Shown here piece after piece: positions 17,326-26,305 of a stretch of DNA of 64,000 bases. This DNA comes from Aliarcobacter sp. Lineage in GTDB: Bacteria > Campylobacterota > Campylobacteria > Campylobacterales > Arcobacteraceae. The notes under the pieces were generated by a model that was not told the DNA's origin, did not search any database, and saw nothing but the letters and a program-made list of their open reading frames with translations. The stretch covers positions 1-64,000 of the forward strand of contig JAQTXB010000014.1 in NCBI GenBank assembly GCA_028688995.1, written 5' to 3'. The stretch's first letter is position 1. Each line of letters opens with the position of its first letter. The translations under genes and the position numbers were made by a program.

Positions 17326-18420
17326 TTATATTATTTCAGGATTAATTTGATGTTTAGTCAAGGTTTTAGAAGCTTCTTTATGATTTCCTGATGCTAATTT
17401 TTGTAATTCATTTTTATGAATAATTGGAAGAATAACTTCTCTTCCACAAATTTTTTCTAATTGTTTTCTATTATAATCAAAAATATAGAAATCTTCATTA
17501 GTATCTACAAGTAAAAAATCAGCATTATTATCAAAGGCATCTAATAAAATTGTTGCTGCAACATGATAAGTAATTATTGGATTTTTATTAAAAGTGTTTT
17601 TTGCTAAATCAAGTTTCATTGAATCTAGTTTTAAAATATTTGCATCTAATTTATTTAATAATTCTAAAGTCTCTTCTGTATTTTTTGAAGGATAATAAGC
17701 TATATTAAAATCTTTAAAATCATGTTTTATTTCATGATTTTCTTCAAACTTACCAAAGTCTAAAATCAAAGTTTTATTTACTCTAAAATTTTGTTTTTCA
17801 AGAGGTTCAAATTGATTTAAATTATCTTGAACAGTTTGAATTTTCTCTTCTATACTTTTATCAAAGTTATAAATTCTATTTTCTAAACTTGTATGATATT
17901 GTGAACCTATTTCAACAGCATCAAGGGCAAGAAGTACATAATTTCCAAGGGCTGGATTTTTTTGAACTATGTCGTAGGCTAAAATTAAAATTGCATCACC
18001 AATATAATCACTTTTATAGTTTAATGTATTTGAAGCATAGAAATATTGTTTTAATTTTAAATATTCTATTTTATCTTCTGGTTGAACTAAATCTTTTAAA
18101 ATTTTAATTTTTTCTTTGAAATCATTATCATCAATTAATAAATCATCATATGCTCTTCTAATTGAAATAGGTTCAATTGTAAGATCTTTTCCAAAGTTTT
18201 TTACAACTTCTTCTAATGTAATTGAAGCTTTTACATAAACTCCATTTATTACTAAATCAAAATCAGCAGAATCAGTAAATCCTAATTTTGCACTTTTATT
18301 TATTGTATTTAAAATATCTAATATATTTTTTTCATTTTCTGTTTTTAAAAAATGTTTTGTGTAGTATGGTAAATAATCAGAGTTTTTATCAAATTTGAAT
18401 AAAGAAATTTCTAGTTTCAT
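17326..18420 (-). CDS. Conserved Campylobacterota-type protein, degenerate SdhB/HdrB-like (function unknown)
   Basis: 364 residues, soluble. I think this is the family known as DUF5644 with an HdrB-like C-terminus, from memory. Residues 1-85 read like the ferredoxin fold of SdhB/FrdB (INGVYV, LTIEPISIRRA, then DDLLIDDNDFKEKIKILKDL), but the iron-sulfur cysteines are absent. Residues from about 215 on resemble a CCG/HdrB domain (NPIITYHVAATILLDAF, NNADFLLVD, EVILPIIHKNELQKLASG), again without the CCG cysteines; the only Cys is near residue 324. It lies directly upstream of the HNH-like gene on the same strand. Confidence 0.5.
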   Translation of the reverse strand: MKLEISLFKFDKNSDYLPYYTKHFLKTENEKNILDILNTINKSAKLGFTDSADFDLVINGVYVKASITLEEVVKNFGKDLTIEPISIRRAYDDLLIDDNDFKEKIKILKDLVQPEDKIEYLKLKQYFYASNTLNYKSDYIGDAILILAYDIVQKNPALGNYVLLALDAVEIGSQYHTSLENRIYNFDKSIEEKIQTVQDNLNQFEPLEKQNFRVNKTLILDFGKFEENHEIKHDFKDFNIAYYPSKNTEETLELLNKLDANILKLDSMKLDLAKNTFNKNPIITYHVAATILLDAFDNNADFLLVDTNEDFYIFDYNRKQLEKICGREVILPIIHKNELQKLASGNHKEASKTLTKHQINPEII

Positions 18421-18469
18421 TAATAATGTACCTTATTTTATAGTTGTATAGATTTTATAGAATTTTTAC

Positions 18470-18510
18470 TTAAAAAAAATGATAAGTAAGAGATTTTCCT
18501 ACTTATCATT
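18470..18510 (-). terminator. Intrinsic terminator of murA
   Basis: Perfect 11-base arms lie at 18478-18488 and 18500-18510 (AATGATAAGTA/TACTTATCATT) with an 11-base loop. On the minus strand the hairpin is followed by an eight-base U-tract from 18478 downward. It is ten bases past the murA stop. Confidence 0.85.
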
Positions 18511-18520
18511 AAAAAAGATG

Positions 18521-19786
18521 TTATTCAGTAAACCTTTTTACATCAGCACCAATAAGTGATAGTTTTCCTTCAAGGTCTTCATAACCTCTATCAAGGTGAT
18601 AAATTCTATGAATATTTGTTTCTCCATTTGCAACAAGAGCAGCAAGAACTAAAGCAGAAGAGGCTCTTAAATCTGTAGCCATTACATCTGTTCCATTTAA
18701 AGTTCCAGCTTTTCCATTGATTGTTGCAATATTACCATTTAAATGAATATCAGCTCCAAGTCTTAATAGTTCACTAACATGCATAAATCTATTTTCAAAT
18801 AATCTTTCATCTATTGTACTTGTACCATTTGCTTGTGTTGCAAGTGCCATAAATTGAGCTTGCATATCTGTTGGAAAACCTGGATATTCAGTTGTTATGA
18901 TATTTGCAGGTTTAATTTCATCAGTTGGTAGTATTGTTACACTATTATCATCTTGTAATACTTCAAAATTCATCTCTTCAAGTTTTGAAATAAGAGCTTC
19001 TAAGTGTAAAGGAATTACTTTTTTAATTGTTAGTTTTTGATTTCTAATAGCTGCTGCACACATATATGTTCCAGCTTCAATTCTATCAGGTATTACATCA
19101 AAAGGTTTTATATCTATTAATTGTTGTCCAGTTCCTTCAATAATAATTTTTGAAGTTCCAATACCTTGAATATTTATTCCTGAATTTGCTAATACTTCGC
19201 AAAGTTGCACTATTTCTGGCTCTTTTGCAGCATTAATAATAGTTGTTGTTCCATGTGCAAGAGCTGCTGCCATTACAGTATTTTCAGTTCCACCAACAGT
19301 AACTTTATCAAAAACTATTTTTGCACCTTTTAATCCATTTGGTGCAGTAGCTCTTATATATCCGTGTAAAATTTCAATTTTTGCACCCATTTGTTCAAGT
19401 GCTTTAAGATGTAAATCAACTGGTCTTTGACCTATTGCACAACCACCAGGAAGTGAAACTTCACATTGTCCAAATCTAGCAAGTATTGGTCCTAAAACTA
19501 AAATCGAAGCTCTCATTGTTTTTACAATATCATATGTTGCAGTTGTATTATTTATAGTTGTTGTGTTTATTTTTGCAGTATGATTATCTTTTTCATAAGT
19601 TCCACCAAGTTTTTTGATTAGCTTTAAAAAAGTGTTAATATCAACTACATCTGGTAAGTTTCCAATAGTTATTTCATTTTTTCCTAAAATAGTGCAAGCA
19701 ATCAAAGGAAGGGCTGCATTTTTAGCACCTGATATTTCTACGCTTCCTGAAATATCTTTTCCCCCAATAATTTTTAAGTATTCCAT
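18521..19786 (-). CDS. murA: UDP-N-acetylglucosamine 1-carboxyvinyltransferase MurA
   Basis: 421 residues, the standard length. MurA transfers enolpyruvate from PEP to UDP-GlcNAc, the first committed step of peptidoglycan synthesis, in the cytoplasm. The EPSP-synthase-like double domain opens with [13 protein letters not shown] carrying the active-site KN pair. The catalytic loop is [15 protein letters not shown] with Cys116, the fosfomycin target, so this copy is of the Cys (sensitive) type. [16 protein letters not shown] and the terminal [10 protein letters not shown] also match. Its own promoter and terminator make it a single-gene unit. Confidence 0.97.
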   Translation of the reverse strand: MEYLKIIGGKDISGSVEISGAKNAALPLIACTILGKNEITIGNLPDVVDINTFLKLIKKLGGTYEKDNHTAKINTTTINNTTATYDIVKTMRASILVLGPILARFGQCEVSLPGGCAIGQRPVDLHLKALEQMGAKIEILHGYIRATAPNGLKGAKIVFDKVTVGGTENTVMAAALAHGTTTIINAAKEPEIVQLCEVLANSGINIQGIGTSKIIIEGTGQQLIDIKPFDVIPDRIEAGTYMCAAAIRNQKLTIKKVIPLHLEALISKLEEMNFEVLQDDNSVTILPTDEIKPANIITTEYPGFPTDMQAQFMALATQANGTSTIDERLFENRFMHVSELLRLGADIHLNGNIATINGKAGTLNGTDVMATDLRASSALVLAALVANGETNIHRIYHLDRGYEDLEGKLSLIGADVKRFTE

Positions 19787-19818
19787 GTTTCCCCTACAAA
19801 GTATTTATATATATGGTT

Positions 19819-19826
19819 ATTATAAT
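19819..19826. promoter_or_regulatory. Overlapping divergent -10 elements of murA and the DMT transporter gene
   Basis: ATTATAAT contains TATAAT on the plus strand (19821-19826) and TATAAT on the minus strand (19824-19819). The minus copy lies about 33 bases before the murA ATG. Campylobacterota sigma70 promoters rely mainly on the -10, so both are plausible, but they could not be bound at once. Confidence 0.5.
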
Positions 19827-19877
19827 ATCTAAAATAAGCTTTAAGATATGGAAGTGCCAATAATCTATCTTTAATAG

Positions 19878-19893
19878 GATTGTAAATACAATC
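19878..19893. repeat. 16-base palindrome, possible operator
   Basis: GATTGTAAATACAATC has perfect seven-base arms around a two-base centre, 23 bases before the DMT transporter start and downstream of the putative -10. It is a candidate binding site for a dimeric regulator. No regulator gene is adjacent. Confidence 0.45.
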
Positions 19894-19916
19894 TACTTTT
19901 AGAATAAGGGATTAAA

Positions 19917-20801
19917 ATGGAAAATCAGGTTAATAAAGGCATACAATATATGCTTTTTGCCTCTTTATTATTTGCTTTTATGGGAGCTGCTGCAAAAGAA
20001 TTAACTGATTCTATGAGTTCAGTTGAGGTTGTATTTTTTAGAAATATTTTTGGAGTCCTTTTTATTTTAATATCGATTTATAAATCTCCATTAAAACAAA
20101 TTGGTGGAAAATTCTGGTTATTAACTTTTAGAGGAGTTGCTGGTTTTGTAGCTTTACTATTTTTCTTTTATAATATTTCACAAATACCTCTTGGTGAAGC
20201 TATGACTTTTTCTAAAACTTCTACAATTTTTACTGCTGTTTTAGCTTATATTTTTTTAAAGGAAAAATTAGGAATAAAAGGTTGGATTGGTGTTTTTATA
20301 GGTTTTATAGGAATTATATTTATTACAGAATTTGATGGAAGTAGTTTAGAAAAAAGTGATTATTTAGGGATATTATCAGGGGTTGGCGCTGCACTTGCTT
20401 ATACTTCTGTTAGGGAACTAAGAACTTATTATGATTCAAGGGCTATTGTTTTATCTTTTATGACAATAGGTACAATTGGGCCTTTATTATTGATGATAAT
20501 TGGAAGTGTTTATACAAATCCTAGTTTAGATTTTATGTTAGGCACTTTTTCTATGCCAAAAATTAATGATTGGTTATACATAATATTATTGGGAATATTT
20601 TCAACATATGCACAAATTTATATGACAAAAGCTTACTCATTTGCAAAAGCTGGAATTATAGGAACTATCTCTTATAGTAATATTGTTTTTTCAATAATTT
20701 TAGGGCTTATTTTAGGGGATGCTTTTCCTTCTATTTCGATTGTTTTTGGTATACTATTAATAGTTTTGAGCGGATTTTTAGTTTCAAGTAAAAAGGGATA
20801 A
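19917..20801 (+). CDS. DMT-superfamily transporter (EamA family)
   Basis: 294 residues with about ten hydrophobic helices arranged as two EamA repeats (about 8-140 and 150-290). The first repeat ends with GEAMTFSKTSTIFTAVLAYIFLKEKLG, the second with a matching proline/glycine-rich segment. These carriers move small metabolites across the inner membrane; the substrate cannot be read from sequence. AAGGGATTAAA before the ATG is the ribosome site. It is followed after one base by the FMN GltB-like gene, so it may lead that operon. Confidence 0.85.
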   Translation: MENQVNKGIQYMLFASLLFAFMGAAAKELTDSMSSVEVVFFRNIFGVLFILISIYKSPLKQIGGKFWLLTFRGVAGFVALLFFFYNISQIPLGEAMTFSKTSTIFTAVLAYIFLKEKLGIKGWIGVFIGFIGIIFITEFDGSSLEKSDYLGILSGVGAALAYTSVRELRTYYDSRAIVLSFMTIGTIGPLLLMIIGSVYTNPSLDFMLGTFSMPKINDWLYIILLGIFSTYAQIYMTKAYSFAKAGIIGTISYSNIVFSIILGLILGDAFPSISIVFGILLIVLSGFLVSSKKG

Positions 20802-20802
20802 A

Positions 20803-22521
20803 ATGGAGTTTAGTTTAGAAGAGATTTTTTGGATTTTGTTTTTTGTAATAATGATTGCATGGTATATTCATGATAAATATGTTCAAAGGGAACATCAATT
20901 ACTTGTGAATTATCCAATAATTGGAAGAATGAGATATTTTTTTGAAGAGGTAAGTGAACCTTTTAGACAATATTTCGGTGATGAAAAATTTTATGAATCA
21001 AAAGATAAATTGGATTGGGTTTATAAAGCAGCTAGAGATAAACCAAATTATGCATCTTTTTCTCCCTCTCAACCATTACCACAACCTAAGTTTATGATTA
21101 GACATGCAAATATTGTTTTAAATGATAACGAAGTTGAAAATGATTTTGAAGTGATGTTTGGGGAAAGACGAAAAAAACCTTTTATATCAAAAAGTATAAT
21201 AGCAAGATCTGCAATGAGTGATGGATCTATTTCTCCTGAGGGTACAAGAGCATTTGTTCAAGGCTCTTTTATTGGTGGATTTCCTATTAATTCAGGTGAG
21301 GGTGGAGTTACATCAAATTTTTTTGTTACCCATGAAAATTACGATGAAGCATATATGAAAATAGTTGATAGTAATAGTTTTTATAAGAATATAAAAAAGG
21401 TAACGAAATTCTTTTTTAATGGTTCAGTTGCAGCTGATGTTTATAGAAAATTAGTTTTTAAAAATGACCCAGAAGCAGAAACATACATTTTAGATTTAAA
21501 TAAAAAAAGATTTTATAGACCAAATTGGGATGCACCATTAGAGGCTTTCCCAAAAGAAGTTCCAGCTGACATGCCAGATATTGTATTTCAAATTAGTTCA
21601 GGGCTTTATGGTGCACGTGATAAAAATGGAAAATTTGATGCTGATAGATACCAAAAAGTAATGAGTTTTTGTCAAATGACAGAGATTAAACTTGCACAAG
21701 GTGCAAAACAAACAGGTGGAAAATTATCTGGGCAAAAAGTAACTCCAGCAATTGCATATTATAGAAATGTAGAAGCATACAAAGATGTTTTCTCACCTAA
21801 CAGATTTCCATTTGCTAACTCAATAGAAGAGTTATTTGATTTTATTGGAACTCTTCAAGAGTTATCACAAAAGCCAGTAGGTATGAAAATAGTAATTTCA
21901 GATAAAGAAAATATTGAGCCATATGCAAAAGAGATAAAAAGAAGAGTAGATGCTGGAATTGATGCTTATCCTGATTATATTACTCTTGATGCTGGAAGTG
22001 GTGGAAGTGCAACAGCTCCTTTGGAAATGATGGAAAGAGTAGGTTTAGATGTTAGAGATTCTGTTTATTTAGTAGATAAAATTCTAAAAGAGTATGGAAT
22101 TAGAGATAAAGTTAGAATTGTTGCAAGTGGAAAAATATTAACTCCTGATGATATTATAATTGTAATGAGTTTAGGAGCAGATTTTTTACAAATCGCACGT
22201 GGATTTATGATGAGTGCTGGTTGTATTCGAGCAAGATATTGTTCTGGAACTACAGGAAGACAATGCCCAGTTGGACTTGCAACTCAAGATAAGAGTAAAA
22301 GAAGAAAATATTTCGTTTTCAAACATGCTAATTATGTTGCAAATTATCATAAAAATCTTTTGAAAAATGTAAAAGGTTTATTAGCAATTATGGGCTTAAA
22401 AAATATAAAAATGTTAGATCAAAAGAAATTACTTTTTGTTGATAAAAACTCAAGGGTACACGATAATCTTGATGAGGTATTTAGAAGAAAATTAGATTTA
22501 GGAAAAGATAAAGGAGAATAA
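20803..22521 (+). CDS. Membrane-anchored FMN-binding glutamate-synthase-like protein
   Basis: 572 residues. An N-terminal membrane helix (IFWILFFVIMIAWYIH, about 8-23) precedes the GltB-type FMN (glu_synthase) barrel. Motifs are MSDGSISPEGTRAF, NSGEGGVTSN, KLAQGAKQTGGKLSG and LDAGSGGSATAPLEM. Three cysteines that would bind a 3Fe-4S cluster lie in SAGCIRARYCSGTTGRQCP. It lacks the glutaminase domain and the C-terminal GXGXG domain of full GltB, so it cannot use glutamine by itself. The real role is unknown; it may act as a membrane-bound oxidoreductase. A full GltB lies at 38529. Confidence 0.85.
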   Translation: MEFSLEEIFWILFFVIMIAWYIHDKYVQREHQLLVNYPIIGRMRYFFEEVSEPFRQYFGDEKFYESKDKLDWVYKAARDKPNYASFSPSQPLPQPKFMIRHANIVLNDNEVENDFEVMFGERRKKPFISKSIIARSAMSDGSISPEGTRAFVQGSFIGGFPINSGEGGVTSNFFVTHENYDEAYMKIVDSNSFYKNIKKVTKFFFNGSVAADVYRKLVFKNDPEAETYILDLNKKRFYRPNWDAPLEAFPKEVPADMPDIVFQISSGLYGARDKNGKFDADRYQKVMSFCQMTEIKLAQGAKQTGGKLSGQKVTPAIAYYRNVEAYKDVFSPNRFPFANSIEELFDFIGTLQELSQKPVGMKIVISDKENIEPYAKEIKRRVDAGIDAYPDYITLDAGSGGSATAPLEMMERVGLDVRDSVYLVDKILKEYGIRDKVRIVASGKILTPDDIIIVMSLGADFLQIARGFMMSAGCIRARYCSGTTGRQCPVGLATQDKSKRRKYFVFKHANYVANYHKNLLKNVKGLLAIMGLKNIKMLDQKKLLFVDKNSRVHDNLDEVFRRKLDLGKDKGE

Positions 22522-22522
22522 A

Positions 22523-22900
22523 ATGAATTTAGACAAGGTGATTTCAGGTTTTTTTATTATTTTAGCAATGACTTTAAATTTTGGTTTTTTTTATGGTGAT
22601 ATACACACAATTGAAAGTCATAGTAAATATGAACTTTTTGCTGCAATTATTGTAAATTTAATTGCAACAATTTTAAAACTTGGTGATAAAACGCAATTAG
22701 GTTCAGTTTTATTGGCAACTTCTTTGGTTGCAGATATTCAGTTAATAGCAGCTGCAACTATTTGGACTGTTGCAATTTATTCATCAGGTGTAGATAATTC
22801 AATTTTAGGAATGGTTGTTTCTTTATCTGGTGGGGCTTTATTGGCAAATTTAACTTCAGTAGTTTTATATGTGGGTGATACCATTAAATCTAAAAGATAA
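22523..22900 (+). CDS. Small four-helix membrane protein (DUF6394-like)
   Basis: 125 residues with about four membrane helices, including GFFIILAMTLNFGFFYG, YELFAAIIVNLIATIL, LVADIQLIAAATIW and VSLSGGALLANLTSVVL. I recall this as a Campylobacterota family (DUF6394), but cannot confirm. It lies one base after the FMN GltB-like gene and 14 bases before the K+ channel gene. That placement suggests a partner or assembly factor for one of them. No catalytic residues are evident. Confidence 0.6.
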   Translation: MNLDKVISGFFIILAMTLNFGFFYGDIHTIESHSKYELFAAIIVNLIATILKLGDKTQLGSVLLATSLVADIQLIAAATIWTVAIYSSGVDNSILGMVVSLSGGALLANLTSVVLYVGDTIKSKR

Positions 22901-22914
22901 AATAGGTAATTAAT

Positions 22915-24603
22915 TTGAGAAATAACTCTTTATTTATAATATTACAAAGGATGAGAATCCCTTTTTTAGTAATTATTATAACTTATACTATTGCAATTAT
23001 TGGATTGATTCTAATTGAAGGTGTAGATGCAGATGGAAATCCTTATAAAATGTCAATTTTTGATGCATTTTATTTTATTTCATATACTGCAACTACTATT
23101 GGATTTGGAGAAACCCCATTTGTGTTTACGTATCCACAAAGAATTTGGGTAACTTTTTCTATATACTTAACTGTTCTTGGTTGGTTTTATGGGATAGGTT
23201 CTTTAGTTTCATTATTGCAAGATCAACTTTTTATTCAAGAGATGCAAAGAACGAGATTTTTAAGGCAGATAAAAAATCTAAATGAGAGATTTATTATTGT
23301 TTTAGGTTATAACCAAATAACAAAAAAAATCATTATAAAAGCATTGGAACAAGGTGTAAGAAGTGTTGTTATTGAAAAAGATAAAGCAAGAATAAATGAT
23401 TTAATACTTGAAAATTTTACACCAACAGTTCCTTCTTTAAATAGTGAGACCTATTCTGTAAGAGTTCTTGAAGCAGCAGGTATAAAAAAGAAGAATTGTA
23501 AAGCAATTGTTTCTTTATTTGAAGATGATTCTTTAAATCTCAAAATTACTTTAATTGCTAAAAGTCTAAATAAAAATGTAAAAGTAGCAGTTAAATCTAC
23601 AACGAAAAATCACACAGAAAATCTAAAAGATTTAGATGCTCAAATTATAGTAAATCCATTTTCAATTATTTCGTCTGAAATAAATATGGCTTTGATTGCT
23701 CCCAACTTATTTAAAATTGAGAAATGGCTTTATAAATTAGGCCATTTGAATTCAAGTTTGCCACTTTTCCCTAAAGGATTATATATTATTTGTGGATATG
23801 GTCGAATGGGAAAAAAGATTTTTGAAAAGTTAAGTGATAATAAAAATATTGAAGTTAAATTAATTGAAATAAATAAGAATAAAGATAATGAATTTACAAA
23901 AAATGAGATTTCCCATTTAGTTTTTGGTGATGCTGATGATAAAGAACTTTTAATTGATATAGGTGTAAAAGATGCTGTTGCAATTATTGCTGCAACTAAT
24001 GATGATACAACAAATTTATCTATTTTAGCAACTGCAAAAAAATTAAATCCTTTAATTATGACAATAGTTAGAGAAAATGATTTAGCTGATGATTTTTTAT
24101 TTAAAAATGCGAATATTGACCATATTTTTACACCGTCAAAAATAGTAGTAAATAAAGTAACAAATGCTTTAGTAAATCCACTTAGTGATATATTTTTAAA
24201 ACAAATTTTAAAAAAAGATAATATTTGGGCTTCTGAGTTTATTAGTAGATTAGTACGTGAAATTGATCATAATCCACTTTTATTAGAATTTGAAATAAGA
24301 GAATTTTTTGCTCCTGAGATTTATAGATATTTATCTAATAAAGAGACATTATCTTTAAATATCTTTGCAACTTCACTTCATAATCACAATCAAAATAATA
24401 ATATTGTTCCTTTGTTACTTCAACGAGATAATGATATAATGTTAATCCCTGAATGGGAAACCGTGATAAAAATAGGTGATAAACTTTTATTCGCATGCGA
24501 TGCACATGCAAAAAATGATGTGGAGTATATCTGCCAAAATAATTATGAATTTTATTATGCATTAACTGGAAAAGAAAAATTAACAATATTTAAAAGGGAT
24601 TAA
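22915..24603 (+). CDS. Two-helix K+ channel with two RCK (TrkA-N) domains
   Basis: 562 residues, TTG start. The pore module holds helix 1 (about 15-35), the selectivity filter TTIGFGE near 61-67, and helix 2 (about 78-100). TIGFGE replaces the common TVGYGD. RCK1 starts at RFIIVLGYNQITKK; RCK2 at LYIICGYGRMGKK with a clear GYGRMG nucleotide-binding loop, IIAATNDDTTN and a TrkA-C-like tail. In known channels RCK domains gate by Ca2+, NAD or nucleotides. RCK1 has a changed GYNQIT loop that may not bind nucleotide. It lies after the FMN GltB-like operon and abuts kdsA. Confidence 0.88.
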   Translation: MRNNSLFIILQRMRIPFLVIIITYTIAIIGLILIEGVDADGNPYKMSIFDAFYFISYTATTIGFGETPFVFTYPQRIWVTFSIYLTVLGWFYGIGSLVSLLQDQLFIQEMQRTRFLRQIKNLNERFIIVLGYNQITKKIIIKALEQGVRSVVIEKDKARINDLILENFTPTVPSLNSETYSVRVLEAAGIKKKNCKAIVSLFEDDSLNLKITLIAKSLNKNVKVAVKSTTKNHTENLKDLDAQIIVNPFSIISSEINMALIAPNLFKIEKWLYKLGHLNSSLPLFPKGLYIICGYGRMGKKIFEKLSDNKNIEVKLIEINKNKDNEFTKNEISHLVFGDADDKELLIDIGVKDAVAIIAATNDDTTNLSILATAKKLNPLIMTIVRENDLADDFLFKNANIDHIFTPSKIVVNKVTNALVNPLSDIFLKQILKKDNIWASEFISRLVREIDHNPLLLEFEIREFFAPEIYRYLSNKETLSLNIFATSLHNHNQNNNIVPLLLQRDNDIMLIPEWETVIKIGDKLLFACDAHAKNDVEYICQNNYEFYYALTGKEKLTIFKRD

Positions 24604-25404
24604 ATGAAAATTTTAACAGGACCATGTGTTCTTGAAGATAGAGATACAGTAATGAGAATTGCTGAAAAATTAAAGCCATTAAGTGAAGATAAAAGAGTTG
24701 ATTTTTACTTTAAAGCTTCATTTGATAAAGCAAATAGAACAAGTATAAGTTCTTTTAGAGGACCAGGACTTGATGAGGGATTAAAAATATTTCAAGAGAT
24801 AAAAGAGCAGTTTGGATATAGAGTTGTAACTGATATTCATGAATCTTATCAAGCGGCACCAGCTGGTGAAGTGATTGATATTTTACAAATCCCTGCATTT
24901 TTATGTAGACAAACAGATTTATTGGTTGCAGCTGCTAAAACACCTGCAATTATAAATATCAAAAAAGGACAATTTTTAGCAGCTGATGCTATGAAACATC
25001 CAGTTGAGAAAATTCTAAATACAAGAGGAATTTCTGAAGTAAATTATGAGAACTCAGAAAAAGCTGGAGTTTGGCTTTGTGAAAGAGGAAATACTTTTGG
25101 ATATGGGGCTTTAGTTGTTGATATGAGAAATTTACTTTTATTAAAACAATATGCACCAGTTATTTTTGATGCAACTCACTCAGTTCAAATACCAAGTACT
25201 GGTGGAACTACTGGCGGAAACTCTGCTTTTGTTCCATATATGGCAAAAGCAGCAGCTGCTGTTGGTGTAGATGGATTCTTTTTTGAAACACATATTGACC
25301 CAAGTATTGCACTGAGTGACGGGCCAAATATGCTTAAGATTGAAGATTTATATAAAACAGTTGGCGACATTTTTGCAATACAAGACGCTTTAGGATATAA
25401 TTAA
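24604..25404 (+). CDS. kdsA: 3-deoxy-8-phosphooctulonate synthase KdsA
   Basis: 266 residues, family length. It condenses PEP with arabinose 5-phosphate to give Kdo-8-phosphate for LPS inner core. The aldolase-type barrel shows ILTGPCVLEDRD, the substrate loop KASFDKANRTS, ERGNTFGYGALVVDMR and FDATHSVQIP. The ATG is adjacent to the channel gene stop. A Cys in GPCVLE is the position that, in metal-dependent enzymes, binds the divalent metal. It forms the common kdsA-ribH-nusB order of this phylum. Confidence 0.95.
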   Translation: MKILTGPCVLEDRDTVMRIAEKLKPLSEDKRVDFYFKASFDKANRTSISSFRGPGLDEGLKIFQEIKEQFGYRVVTDIHESYQAAPAGEVIDILQIPAFLCRQTDLLVAAAKTPAIINIKKGQFLAADAMKHPVEKILNTRGISEVNYENSEKAGVWLCERGNTFGYGALVVDMRNLLLLKQYAPVIFDATHSVQIPSTGGTTGGNSAFVPYMAKAAAAVGVDGFFFETHIDPSIALSDGPNMLKIEDLYKTVGDIFAIQDALGYN

Positions 25405-25434
25405 TCCTTATACACATATTTTTGGAGAAAATAA

Positions 25435-25905
25435 ATGAAAATTATTGAAGGTAATTTAAGATTAAAAGGTAGTGAAAGAATCGCTATTATCAATGGAAGA
25501 TTTAATCATATTATAACTGATAGATTAGTTGAAGGTGCACAAGATGCATTCAAAAGACATGGTGGAAATGAAGATAATTTAGATTTAATATTAGTACCAG
25601 GTGCTTTTGAAATTCCATTTGCTTTAGAAAAAGCACTATCTAGTGGGAAATATGATGCAGTTTGTTGTGTTGGCGCAGTAATTAGAGGTGCAACTCCACA
25701 TTTTGATTATATTTCTGCTGAAGCTACAAAAGGTATTGCAACAGTTGGAATTAAGCATGGAAAACCTGTATCAAATGGTGTTTTAACTACTGATACAATT
25801 GAGCAAGCAATTGAAAGAGCTGGTTCAAAAGCAGGAAATAAAGGTGCTGAAGCAATGGTTACAATAATTGAAATGCTAGATTTATATAGCGAAATGGGGA
25901 AATAA
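25435..25905 (+). CDS. ribH: 6,7-dimethyl-8-ribityllumazine synthase RibH
   Basis: 156 residues. It condenses 5-amino-6-ribitylamino-uracil with dihydroxybutanone phosphate, the penultimate riboflavin step. The motifs are [33 protein letters not shown] and [14 protein letters not shown] with the catalytic His. Its length fits the icosahedral-capsid-forming family. TTTGGAGAA upstream of the ATG is a strong ribosome site. ribF, for the flavin step downstream, is at 4700-5542. Confidence 0.95.
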   Translation: MKIIEGNLRLKGSERIAIINGRFNHIITDRLVEGAQDAFKRHGGNEDNLDLILVPGAFEIPFALEKALSSGKYDAVCCVGAVIRGATPHFDYISAEATKGIATVGIKHGKPVSNGVLTTDTIEQAIERAGSKAGNKGAEAMVTIIEMLDLYSEMGK

Positions 25906-25906
25906 T

Positions 25907-26302
25907 TTGGCAACTAGAACACAAGCTAGAGAGTCTGTAATTGGTTTATTATATGCTTATGATTTAGGTAATGAAGGAATTGTAAAATTCGTAGATGAAA
26001 TTTTAGAAGATAAAAAAATTAGAAATCAACAAAAAGAGTTTGCTTTAAAACTTTTTAATGGAACAATAAAAAATTTAGAAACTATCGATAAAGAGATTAT
26101 TACTCATTTAAATCAAGGAACTTTAGAAGATATAGGTTCAGTTGAAAAATCAATTTTAAGACTTGCTGTTTTTGAAATTTTATTTGAAGATTTACAAAAA
26201 GCAATTGTTATTAATGAAGCAATAGAATTATCAAAAAGATTAGCTAGTGATGGTGCTCCAAAGTTTGTAAATGGTTTACTTGATAAGATTGCAAAGGCTT
26301 AA
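25907..26302 (+). CDS. nusB: Transcription antitermination factor NusB
   Basis: 131 residues, TTG start one base after the ribH stop. An all-helical protein with RTQARESVIGLLYAYDLG at the start and SVEKSILRLAVFEILF, then AIVINEAIELSKRL, the two most conserved NusB stretches. It binds boxA RNA with NusE to allow rRNA antitermination. ribH-nusB pairing is a long-standing conserved order. Confidence 0.95.
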   Translation: MATRTQARESVIGLLYAYDLGNEGIVKFVDEILEDKKIRNQQKEFALKLFNGTIKNLETIDKEIITHLNQGTLEDIGSVEKSILRLAVFEILFEDLQKAIVINEAIELSKRLASDGAPKFVNGLLDKIAKA

Positions 26303-26305
26303 TTT

